57,691 nt of DNA from the NCBI GenBank assembly GCA_020847095.1, contig JADLCR010000094.1, positions 1 through 57,691 of the forward strand, read 5' to 3'. This DNA comes from Oligoflexia bacterium (GTDB lineage: Bacteria; Bdellovibrionota; Bdellovibrionia; JABDDW01). Shown in pieces: positions 43,714-51,345 of the stretch. How positions within the stretch are numbered: the first letter of the stretch is position 1; each line of letters begins with the position of its first letter. The notes under the pieces were generated by a model, which saw nothing but the letters and a program-made list of their open reading frames with translations, was not told where the DNA came from and searched no databases. A program made the translations under genes and the position numbers.

Positions 43714-44692
43714 ACTGAGACTCAGACAGTTTGCCGTTTTCTTTGGGGTACTCATTTTGGGGATCGCGATAAAGTATGCTTTCGAACTTACCAAGAAACC
43801 TCAAATCGTCAGAGTTTTAAAGGTTGATGGACGATCGACGTTTCCTGTACAGCCCGGATCTTCTGTACCATCGAGCTTAATCGTTGATGGTCGAGTTATA
43901 TATTCTGTTACTTACAACTTTGATCAATACGGACGAAGAAGAACTGTTTTACCACCCGGCCGAAAAGACCGAGATATCGTTTTGTTTGGTTGTTCTTACG
44001 TGCTGGGTGAAGGGTTGGAAGATCACGAAGTAATTGCTTCAAAGATGGCAAAAAACAGTCCAAATTGGAACATCGGGAATCATGGTGTTTCCGGAGGGGC
44101 TATTGATACTTCATTGGCACAGCTTGAAGCTCTCCCTAATAACTTGTATCGAAATGACGGTGTTGCACTTTATGGCTTTTTGTTTGATCATCCGAGACGA
44201 GTATTTAGATCGCTGCATTGGTTTGCTTTAGTAGATGATTGGCGAAGGCCGTATTATGATAGAAGCTCGTCAGGCGAATGGTATAAAACCTCTGGATTTA
44301 GAGCCGCTCATCCCTGGATTTCAAGACTTTATGATTTCTTAATCTTAACCCGATTTACCAAAGTTTGGGGCGTGGACGTTCCTTTTCGAATTTCCCCCGA
44401 CTGGGAAAGAGATTATGCGGAACTGATTGTTCATTTTTATAGGAAACTTCATCAGAAGTTTCCTAAATTGAAATTCTCCGTTTTTGCATATCCCTCTGTG
44501 AGGCCAAGAATTGAAATCAGAAGAGTATTAGAAAGTGCCAGAATTCCATTATTTCAAATTCCATTTGTCAACGACCCTGAGCTTAAAAATAAAATGGTGA
44601 TCGATCAAAAATATGATTCGCACCCAAGTTCATACGCCACAGGGTACATCAGTGAATATTTAGTGCGGCAAATTAACTCATTTCGCTGGTAG
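43679..44692 (+). CDS. Membrane-anchored SGNH-hydrolase-like protein
   Basis: 337 residues. ATG 43679 is chosen because AAGGA lies 8 bases upstream. A membrane anchor at about 17-37 is followed by a periplasmic domain with SGNH-like blocks: VLFGCSYVLGEGL (Ser), NHGVSGGAIDT (Asn/Gly), and YDSHPSSYATGYISEYL (Asp-x-x-His). Such enzymes remove acyl groups, for example from sugars or cell-wall polymers. The substrate is unknown. It overlaps the end of the barrel gene. Confidence 0.7.
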   Translation: MRLFPFKWAISKLRLRQFAVFFGVLILGIAIKYAFELTKKPQIVRVLKVDGRSTFPVQPGSSVPSSLIVDGRVIYSVTYNFDQYGRRRTVLPPGRKDRDIVLFGCSYVLGEGLEDHEVIASKMAKNSPNWNIGNHGVSGGAIDTSLAQLEALPNNLYRNDGVALYGFLFDHPRRVFRSLHWFALVDDWRRPYYDRSSSGEWYKTSGFRAAHPWISRLYDFLILTRFTKVWGVDVPFRISPDWERDYAELIVHFYRKLHQKFPKLKFSVFAYPSVRPRIEIRRVLESARIPLFQIPFVNDPELKNKMVIDQKYDSHPSSYATGYISEYLVRQINSFRW

Positions 44693-44713
44693 ATGTAAGC
44701 GGATCACTGAGAG

Positions 44714-45109
44714 TTATAGTTTTTGACAATTTGAAAACTGAAATACTACTTCCGAATCAATGTCGAAAAACCGGATTTCATAAAATGTTTGAGTGAACTC
44801 GCGGCCCAACTCATCAATTAAGTGCCGATCAACTTTAAAGCCAATCACAGCGTCAGTTGAATTGGCCTGACAGTTGAATGCCATTGTTCCTTGCGAGAGC
44901 CGGCAATTATTCATCGCCAAAGATTCGAATACTGGTTTTGAATTTCCTGTCTCCAATATTTGAGCTTCAAACTGGGTGTCTTCCACTTTTATGAGTTGAA
45001 ATTCAAGTCGCTCCCCACGGCATTCAACAAGTATAGACTGATTTGCCGCATTGGCATGCAGTGATAAAAGACACAAGGTAGTGAATAAGATAGTCAACGT
45101 AGTTTTCAC
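44714..45109 (-). CDS. Small secreted protein with N- and C-terminal cysteines
   Basis: 131 residues with signal peptide (MKTTLTILFTTLCLLSLHANA). Mature cysteines at 30, 69, 80 and 128; the first and last sit at the ends of a strand-rich chain. No family recognised. It is convergent with the SGNH gene. Confidence 0.65.
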   Translation of the reverse strand: MKTTLTILFTTLCLLSLHANAANQSILVECRGERLEFQLIKVEDTQFEAQILETGNSKPVFESLAMNNCRLSQGTMAFNCQANSTDAVIGFKVDRHLIDELGREFTQTFYEIRFFDIDSEVVFQFSNCQKL

Positions 45110-45182
45110 TGCATTTCAGCTTAAGTGATTCGGAGCTTGATTATAAAGGGAAAAAGCAGCTAGAAAGAAGTTTGGAGGAATT

Positions 45183-45272
45183 ATGGTGAAAAAGAAGCGA
45201 AAGAAAAACCGCCACCACGCTCGTCGTCTTGCTACAAAAAAGCGGATGAATAAGCGTAAGAAGCGCAAATAA
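45183..45272 (+). CDS. 29-residue, extremely basic protein
   Basis: ATG 45183 preceded by TTGGAGGAA, a near-perfect Shine-Dalgarno (GGAGG) about 5 bases upstream. The 29 residues include 19 Lys/Arg (about 65%) plus two His; only Met1, Val2, Leu16, Met22 and a few Ala are not polar or basic. A terminator starts 3 bases after the stop. The size and charge recall small ribosomal proteins of the THX/bS22 (AURKAIP1/COX24-like) classes, but no alignment was possible. A nucleic-acid- or ribosome-binding role is inferred. Confidence 0.65.
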   Translation: MVKKKRKKNRHHARRLATKKRMNKRKKRK

Positions 45273-45275
45273 AAA

Positions 45276-45299
45276 GGGACGGCTAAGCCGTCCCTTTTT
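45276..45299 (+). terminator. Intrinsic terminator (bidirectional) after the basic peptide gene
   Basis: Stem GGGACGGC/GCCGTCCC (45276-45283 with 45287-45294, loop TAA), followed by TTTTT on the plus strand and preceded by AAAAA, so it can also end minus-strand transcripts. Confidence 0.92.
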
Positions 45300-45321
45300 A
45301 TTATTGGTTTAGTCACAAATT

Positions 45322-45738
45322 CTAGTTACATTTAAACTTCATTTCTGAAGTGTAGTCGTTGCCACCGGCCATGATGGAACCGACTCCGCCTCCCACGCCA
45401 ACTACGCCTCCTGCCGTTCTAGTTCCTTCGTCTTTGCCAAATGTTGAGGCTGTTCCTCCGACGACCATGGCAGCTTTTGAAGCCTTTCGAACGGTGTCAC
45501 GAGTCTTTTCGTCCATGTTGCCGGTATAAACGGTTTTTTCCTCAATAAAAGCAGGACGTTTTTCAAATTCTTTGCAATAATGTTCGGCCTGCGAAATCGC
45601 CGATCGCTCAGCTTCTTCTTTTTCTTCGCCTCGAACGGTGACTTTATGTACTCCGTCGGCTCCTGGACGAACATCGCGATGATGCCCGCAGCTGGAAAGT
45701 AAAAAACCAAGCGTCACAATTCCAAAAAGTTTTCTCAT
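45322..45738 (-). CDS. Lipoprotein with glycine-zipper-like segment
   Basis: 138 residues from ATG 45738, which follows AAAGGAGA. Lipobox LLSSC. The centre is charged (EEKEEAERSAISQAEHYCKEF); residues about 85-125 hold a Gly-rich hydrophobic stretch (AAMVVGGTASTF, TAGGVVGVGGGVGSIMAGG) like the glycine zippers of small envelope lipoproteins. It ends with Cys at the penultimate position. Function unknown. Confidence 0.7.
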   Translation of the reverse strand: MRKLFGIVTLGFLLSSCGHHRDVRPGADGVHKVTVRGEEKEEAERSAISQAEHYCKEFEKRPAFIEEKTVYTGNMDEKTRDTVRKASKAAMVVGGTASTFGKDEGTRTAGGVVGVGGGVGSIMAGGNDYTSEMKFKCN

Positions 45739-45812
45739 GATTTTCTCCTTTAATTGAACCATGATGTTAAAAATAAGAGTTCCAGTCAATACTTTGAAGC
45801 TGAGGAAAATAT

Positions 45813-46217
45813 ATGTGGTTAAAATTGTTGCCGATTTACACAGGCTTAGCCATTGTTATTCAAGGAATACTGAATCATCAAATGTCGACACGATGGCCCT
45901 TAAGCTGGGTGGTGTCTTTGAACGGACTCATGCTTTTCTTGGTCAGCTTAATGTTTTCGTTGAATCAATCAAAAATGGACGGATTTGAATGGTGGTATGT
46001 AGTGCCGGGAATTTTGGGATTTACCATCGTTTTTTCTATCCCATATGCCATTGGGTTGATGGGGCCCGGTACGACCTTGATTTTGGTGGTCGCAAGTCAA
46101 ATTGTTGTGGGAATGTTGGCCGATGTTTTTATGTATGATCTTAAAGTATCAGCATTGCGGGCGGTGGGGGCATTGTTCGTGGTCATCGGAGCGGGATTGG
46201 TTCTATTAAAGCCTTAA
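45813..46217 (+). CDS. Small DMT-superfamily membrane protein (YdcZ/DUF606-like)
   Basis: 134 residues with four or five hydrophobic helices (LLPIYTGLAIVIQGILNHQM, WVVSLNGLMLFLVSLMFSL, WYVVPGILGFTIVFSIPYAIGLMGPGTTLILVVASQIVVGM, ALFVVIGAGLVLL). The G-x-x-x-x-x-x-Q-x-x-x-N-x-x start resembles YdcZ/DUF606 half-size transporters, which work as dimers. Substrate unknown. Convergent with the ABC operon. Confidence 0.75.
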   Translation: MWLKLLPIYTGLAIVIQGILNHQMSTRWPLSWVVSLNGLMLFLVSLMFSLNQSKMDGFEWWYVVPGILGFTIVFSIPYAIGLMGPGTTLILVVASQIVVGMLADVFMYDLKVSALRAVGALFVVIGAGLVLLKP

Positions 46218-46218
46218 G

Positions 46219-46875
46219 TCAGTTACTGAGTTTTCCATCGGCGATAAAGATTTGTCTTGAGGCCATTGCGGCATAATCCGGTTCGTGAGTGACGAGCAAT
46301 ATGGTTGCGCCAAATTCCTTGTTCACCCGTTGCAGTAACTTCATAACGGTAATGCCATTAGTCGTATCAAGGTTTCCGGTGGGTTCGTCAGCAAAAATAA
46401 ATTTGGGCTTCATGATCAAAGCTCGGGCGATGGCCACTCGTTGTTGCTCGCCGCCCGACAACTGGCTTGGTAGGCGCTTAGTTTTATCTTGAAGACCGAA
46501 CTCAGCTAGCAATTCTAAGGCATAAGGAATCTTCTGTTCAACATCGCCGGACTTTCGAGACGGAAGAGTAACATTCTCTAAGACATTGAGTTCCGGCAAT
46601 AGATAGTGAAATTGAAAGACGTACCCAATATTTTTATTTCTAAACCAATGCATGTCTTCTTCGCTAAGGGATGCAGGATTTATTCCTCCGATTTCACAAA
46701 TGCCTGTCGAGGGCGAATCAAGAGTGCTCAAGATATAGAGAAGAGTAGTCTTACCTGATCCCGATTTGCCAATGATAGACACGAATTCGCTCGGATTAAT
46801 TTGAAGATCGATAGGGTGGAGGACCTGCGTTGGCGGATCTTCGAATCGTTTTGTGACCTTGGTGGCTTTTATCAT
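46219..46875 (-). CDS. ABC transporter ATPase, LolD/MacB type
   Basis: 218 residues: Walker [11 protein letters not shown]-loop [17 protein letters not shown] (typical of LolD/MacB-type ATPases), signature [15 protein letters not shown], Walker [13 protein letters not shown]-loop THEP. It powers the permease encoded just upstream, whose stop overlaps this start by one base (TGATG). Third gene of an adaptor-permease-ATPase operon. Confidence 0.92.
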   Translation of the reverse strand: MIKATKVTKRFEDPPTQVLHPIDLQINPSEFVSIIGKSGSGKTTLLYILSTLDSPSTGICEIGGINPASLSEEDMHWFRNKNIGYVFQFHYLLPELNVLENVTLPSRKSGDVEQKIPYALELLAEFGLQDKTKRLPSQLSGGEQQRVAIARALIMKPKFIFADEPTGNLDTTNGITVMKLLQRVNKEFGATILLVTHEPDYAAMASRQIFIADGKLSN

Positions 46876-48116
46876 CAGCCCTCCGACCTAATAATATCAA
46901 CGGGAGTCATTTTTCTGGCGGCCCGAGCAGGGATAAATCCCGCAACTAACGAAGCTGCAACAGCCATTAAAAATCCCTGAATATAAATTGAGGGCTTATA
47001 AGAAATGATGAATCCCCGAGGCCCGAGAGCTTTAATGTCGAGATTGTCAATGTAAACACAAAGAAGGAAGCCCAATCCTAACCCCACAACGGCGCCAATT
47101 AGCCCTAAAATTAAACCTTGTTGAAGAAAGAGTCTCTCAACTTGCTTCGGTGAAAAACCCAGCGCTCGCAAAATGGCGATTTCTCTGCGCTTCTGATTCA
47201 CGATGATGCTGAGAACGTTGTAAATCCCAAAGGCGGCCACGATCATAATTGAAATTGTGATAAAGTTTCGAACCACATCCTGGATGAGAAAGAGCTGTAA
47301 GAAATTAGCATTCGCCATATCCCAACTCTGGACCTTTTCGCGGACGAAAGAGCCCCAACGATTGGCGATGAACTGCGCATCGTCAACAGAATCGAGCCGC
47401 ACCGATATGTCACTCACTCTTCCTGGATTTCCACTCAATTGCTGAACATCGGTTAGAGAACCATAAGCCATGGTTTCGTCTAACTGGTGAACTCCAGTCT
47501 CGAGAATGCCGACTACTTTAAATGGAGACGCCGGACCTGACCCGGTTGTGAGAAAGAGCGTGTCTCCCAATTGAGCACCAAGTTTTTTAAGCAATCCCGA
47601 ACCAACAACAACTCGATTTCCCGAGCTGCCGATGGCTTGTAAACTTCCCTCATTAATGTCTTGTGAAAGCTTCGTGACACGAACCTGCTTGTCGACATCG
47701 ATGCCTATGAGCATTCCTGATTGACGAATGCGTCCTCTTGAAAACAGCGCTTGGGCTTTGAGCTGAGGAGCATAGGCTACGACATCTGGACTTTGAGAAA
47801 GTCGCTCGTACCAGCCCTGCGCATAAATGATATGGGGCTCATCACGTTTTCCCGTGGGAGGAACATGCCATCGTACTAATGTCTTTTCTTCGGGAAAAAA
47901 TATTGGCTGCATGTTCTCTTTTGAGATTTCTTCTTCATGACCAGTGATGCGAATGTGCCCATCGGAATCGACCAATTTTTCAACGATAAACTCCCGAAAT
48001 CCAAGTTGAATACCGGCGATCGCCACATAAATGAGGCTGCCTAGGCTGATGCCCGATAAAATAAGGGCCGTTTGCTTTTTGCGGGACAGGAGGTGACGAA
48101 TAGCTAGAAAGAACAT
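46875..48116 (-). CDS. ABC transporter permease, FtsX/MacB/LolC-E type
   Basis: 413 residues: a first membrane helix (about 18-40), a large periplasmic domain (about 50-285), then three helices near 290-310, 330-360 and 375-395. Typical end motifs are KRREIAILRALGFSPKQVERLFLQQGLILGLIGAVVG and PARAARKMTPVDIIRSEG. Such permeases work by mechanotransmission and handle lipoproteins, peptides or drugs outside the inner membrane. Substrate unknown. Confidence 0.92.
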   Translation of the reverse strand: MFFLAIRHLLSRKKQTALILSGISLGSLIYVAIAGIQLGFREFIVEKLVDSDGHIRITGHEEEISKENMQPIFFPEEKTLVRWHVPPTGKRDEPHIIYAQGWYERLSQSPDVVAYAPQLKAQALFSRGRIRQSGMLIGIDVDKQVRVTKLSQDINEGSLQAIGSSGNRVVVGSGLLKKLGAQLGDTLFLTTGSGPASPFKVVGILETGVHQLDETMAYGSLTDVQQLSGNPGRVSDISVRLDSVDDAQFIANRWGSFVREKVQSWDMANANFLQLFLIQDVVRNFITISIMIVAAFGIYNVLSIIVNQKRREIAILRALGFSPKQVERLFLQQGLILGLIGAVVGLGLGFLLCVYIDNLDIKALGPRGFIISYKPSIYIQGFLMAVAASLVAGFIPARAARKMTPVDIIRSEG

Positions 48117-48119
48117 CTT

Positions 48120-48902
48120 TTATTCCTTGCGCGTCACAATTTCGTCGCCGGGTCTGACATCACCTTCTAAGATTTCTGCTTGGTTACCGTCGACAATTCC
48201 AATTTTGACTGTGGTCTTTTGGCGATTGCCGTTTCTGAAAATGGTTACGGTGCCATTTGAAATTGATGAAGCTGGAACCAGCGTTGCTGAATCCTTCGAG
48301 CCTACTTCAATGGCAACGTCGGCGGTCATGCCTGGTAGAATTTCAGGCGGAATGTTGTCGACTTTGATTCGTACAATGAACTGATCATCCTTTGGATAAA
48401 CAGATTGAATCGCTCCCTTAACTAAAGTGCCCCGTAGACTTTCAAAACTAAGGCGCGCTAGTTGCGCGGGGCGTACGCGCAATGCTCCCTGTTGTTCCAA
48501 ACTAACCTCAACATAGAGACTTTTTAGATCTTCAACTCTCAGCAATACGGCCTGAGGAAAAATATTTTCTCCTTCATGAAATGGAAGGTGAGTGACCGTT
48601 CCTGAGAAGGGAGAGCGAATAGCAACGCCCTCGTCGAGTTCGACAAGCCTTTCGCCTGCGGCCACCGATTGTCCTTCCCGCACATTCATTTTGCGAATGG
48701 TTCCGGTGACCCCGGGTTTTGCCTCAAACACGTTATGAGATTTGACTTTTCCCAAGCCGTAAATGGCTTCTTGAATTTTTCCTGAAACAACGGGAGCAAG
48801 TTGGCTATTGGATTTTTTAAATTTATAAGCCAATCCGGCGGCAAACGCGGCGAGAATGACGATTCCGATAATCCACTTTGAATTAATCTTAGATTTTGTC
48901 AT
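48120..48902 (-). CDS. Periplasmic adaptor (MacA/HlyD-like) of the ABC exporter
   Basis: 260 residues: an N-terminal anchor (about 10-27), two half lipoyl domains joined with almost no coiled coil (EAKPGVTGTIRKMNVREGQSVAAGERLVELDEG directly followed by AIRSPFSGTVTHLPFHEGENIF), a beta-barrel domain and a C-terminal MP domain. The helical hairpin that contacts TolC-type channels in MacA is missing, so it may not dock to an outer-membrane channel. First gene of the operon. Confidence 0.85.
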   Translation of the reverse strand: MTKSKINSKWIIGIVILAAFAAGLAYKFKKSNSQLAPVVSGKIQEAIYGLGKVKSHNVFEAKPGVTGTIRKMNVREGQSVAAGERLVELDEGVAIRSPFSGTVTHLPFHEGENIFPQAVLLRVEDLKSLYVEVSLEQQGALRVRPAQLARLSFESLRGTLVKGAIQSVYPKDDQFIVRIKVDNIPPEILPGMTADVAIEVGSKDSATLVPASSISNGTVTIFRNGNRQKTTVKIGIVDGNQAEILEGDVRPGDEIVTRKE

Positions 48903-48952
48903 AGAGATTGATTATCGATAATTTCAGCTGCCGAATCAACATGAGAACGCGA

Positions 48953-49492
48953 TTACTTTTTGATCTTGGCTTTTAATTTTTGGTAAAGTTTAAGTGCCTG
49001 TTGGATAATTTTTTTGGCATCTTTATGGTCTAAAAACGATTTAACCACGACCTTCTTTTTTTCTAGAATCTTGTAATCTTCAAAAAATCTTTGAACTTCT
49101 TGTAGACGATGGGGCGGGAGGTCATGAATGGAATCATAGTGTGCGTATTCGGGGTCGTGGGCATGGACGGCAATGATTTTATCATCGGATTCTCCTTGAT
49201 CGGCCATTTTCATGACTCCGATAGGTTTGGCCACCATTATTGAAAGAGGCACAGTGCTTTCTTGACCAAGCACTAAAATATCGAGGGGGTCATTATCTTC
49301 ACAATAGGTTTGAGGGATAAACCCGTAGTTGGCCGGGTAATGAACCGAGCTGAATAGCACGCGGTCCACTTTGATCAGCCCGCTATCTTTATCAAGTTCA
49401 TATTTGATTTTTGAGCCTTTGGGGACCTCGATGATTGCTGTTACTAATTGAGGTGCTTCCGGACCGACGGGGACATCATGCCAAGGGTGCAT
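48953..49492 (-). CDS. ppa: Inorganic pyrophosphatase, family I
   Basis: 179 residues from ATG 49492, which follows GGAGG by 5 bases (an ATG at 49555 lacks a site). Motifs of family [41 protein letters not shown] with the metal-binding aspartates, and [19 protein letters not shown]. Hydrolyses pyrophosphate in the cytoplasm. Divergent from the ABC-F gene. Confidence 0.95.
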   Translation of the reverse strand: MHPWHDVPVGPEAPQLVTAIIEVPKGSKIKYELDKDSGLIKVDRVLFSSVHYPANYGFIPQTYCEDNDPLDILVLGQESTVPLSIMVAKPIGVMKMADQGESDDKIIAVHAHDPEYAHYDSIHDLPPHRLQEVQRFFEDYKILEKKKVVVKSFLDHKDAKKIIQQALKLYQKLKAKIKK

Positions 49493-49571
49493 AGGGCCTC
49501 CTAAAAAAGGATTTAGGCATTTTGCCTTGGGACTTGTCAGAGCGTCAAGGAACAACTAGATTGGGCCACTT

Positions 49572-51188
49572 ATGATTCATGCATCTGGAATATCTAAGAG
49601 CTACGGCTCTAAAATTTTATACAAAAACGGGAGCTTTCAGCTCAATCCCGGCGAAAAGGCGGGGCTTGTTGGCCCTAATGGTGCTGGTAAGACGACGATT
49701 TTTCGAATTCTTTCGGGGGAGGAGTCTCCTGATTCCGGGTCTGTTTCTAAACCTGAAAAAGTGACTATCGGGTATTTTTCTCAAGATATTGAAGATATGC
49801 GCGGACGCTCGGTCATTGATGAAGTCAAATCTGCGGCGGGAAGACTGGCATCGATTCAGCCGCGGTTGAGAGAGCTTGAACAAAAACTTGGTGAACCCCT
49901 TGAGGATGCAAAAATGACCAAGGTTCTTGAAGAGTACGGTGAACTGCAGGCGGAATTTGAAAAACTGGGCGGATATGAATTAGATAATAGGGCCGCTGCC
50001 ATTATTACGGGTCTTGGGTTTCCGCCTGAAGATCATCAACGCCCCACTGAAAGCTACAGTGGCGGCTGGAAAATGCGAATCGCATTGGCAAAAATATTGG
50101 TTCAAAATCCAGACGTTCTTTTGATGGATGAACCTACAAACCACTTAGATATGGAATCGATCATTTGGCTAGAGGAGTGGGTCCAGAACTTTAAGGGTAC
50201 ACTATTAATGACAAGCCATGATCGCGATTTTATGAATCGGATTGTCACGAAGATTATCGAAGTGGCTCATCAATCGATTACTGTTTATTCTGGAAACTAT
50301 GACTTTTATGAAAAAGAGCGAGCTCTCAGACGTGATCAACTGGTGGCTGCAGCGAAAAGACAGCAAGATATGTTGGCAAAAGAAGAAGAGTTTATTGCTC
50401 GTTTTGCCGCGCGCGCCTCTCACGCAGCTCAAGTGCAGTCTCGGGTTAAAAAGTTAGAAAAAATCGATCGTATAGAAATTCCGACGGAAGAGCAGGCTAT
50501 GAAGTTCGAATGGCCAACGCCACCTCGAGGCGGAAATGAAGTTTTGAAATTTGAAAATCTGGGTAAGACCTGGAAGCGCGATGACGGCAAAGAAATTTTG
50601 GTTTTTAAAGGAGCTACGGCCCTTGTAAAGCGGCTGGATCGTATCGCTGTTGTAGGAGTTAATGGGGCCGGCAAGTCGACGTTACTAAAGATAGTTGCGG
50701 GCCAAACGGACGCAACCGATGGATCATTCACATTAGGCGCTGGAATTGCGGTTGGCTATTTTAGCCAAAATGCCTTGGATGTTTTGGACCCTAAGAAAAC
50801 AATCTTAGATGAACTTCACGATAGGCTTCCAAATGCCACATTGGGGTTTATTCGAAATCTACTTGGCGCTTTTAAATTTTCAGGCGACGAAGTAGAAAAA
50901 AAGATTTCGGTTTTGTCAGGTGGCGAAAAGAGCCGCGTGGTCTTGGCAACGATCCTGTCGCGCCCTATTAATTTTCTAGTGCTCGATGAACCTACTAATC
51001 ACTTAGACATTCAATCTCGCGAAGTATTGCTAGAGGCAATTAAAGACTTTCCTGGCACTGTTATGATTGTCAGCCACGATAGACATTTTTTGAGGCAGAT
51101 CACAACACGTGTTTTTCGACTCGATAAACATGAGCTCACCATCTATGAGGGCGGCTGGGATTACTACCAAGAGAAAACCGGTCATTGA
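49572..51188 (+). CDS. ABC-F family ATPase (translation factor type)
   Basis: 538 residues: two ABC domains with Walker A GPNGAGKTT and GVNGAGKST, signatures SGGWKMRIA and SGGEKSRV, and Walker B LLMDEPTNHLD and LVLDEPTNHLD. A charged helical linker of about 80 residues (the P-site tRNA interaction motif) lies between them. No membrane segment. ABC-F proteins act on ribosomes. Which subgroup (EttA, Uup, YbiT, YheS) it belongs to is not settled; the length and single short C-terminus are nearest YbiT/YdiF-like members. Confidence 0.93.
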   Translation: MIHASGISKSYGSKILYKNGSFQLNPGEKAGLVGPNGAGKTTIFRILSGEESPDSGSVSKPEKVTIGYFSQDIEDMRGRSVIDEVKSAAGRLASIQPRLRELEQKLGEPLEDAKMTKVLEEYGELQAEFEKLGGYELDNRAAAIITGLGFPPEDHQRPTESYSGGWKMRIALAKILVQNPDVLLMDEPTNHLDMESIIWLEEWVQNFKGTLLMTSHDRDFMNRIVTKIIEVAHQSITVYSGNYDFYEKERALRRDQLVAAAKRQQDMLAKEEEFIARFAARASHAAQVQSRVKKLEKIDRIEIPTEEQAMKFEWPTPPRGGNEVLKFENLGKTWKRDDGKEILVFKGATALVKRLDRIAVVGVNGAGKSTLLKIVAGQTDATDGSFTLGAGIAVGYFSQNALDVLDPKKTILDELHDRLPNATLGFIRNLLGAFKFSGDEVEKKISVLSGGEKSRVVLATILSRPINFLVLDEPTNHLDIQSREVLLEAIKDFPGTVMIVSHDRHFLRQITTRVFRLDKHELTIYEGGWDYYQEKTGH

Positions 51189-51220
51189 TCGGTGCCATTA
51201 TAGAGCTATTTGACTTGCTC

Positions 51221-51239
51221 AGTGACGGATAACGTCACT
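51221..51239 (+). promoter_or_regulatory. Perfect 7-bp inverted repeat upstream of secreted coiled-coil gene
   Basis: AGTGACG and CGTCACT flank a 5-base centre, 107 bases before the start codon. TTGACT lies just upstream. No T-run follows, so it is a candidate operator or an mRNA hairpin, not a terminator. Confidence 0.45.
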
Positions 51240-51345
51240 TCCCGTTCAATATAGGCCAAATTGGCAAGGGCATGGGCGTTGCACCATGGACCCTTCGCTA
51301 AGCTTTGTCTTAATTGGAAACGAACGTTTACAGGAGTTGTTTTAC

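Noticed and set aside
45116-45316. Arg/Phe-rich 66-residue frame on the minus strand
   Set aside because: It is the mirror of the basic plus-strand peptide and runs through the terminator; it has no ribosome binding site.
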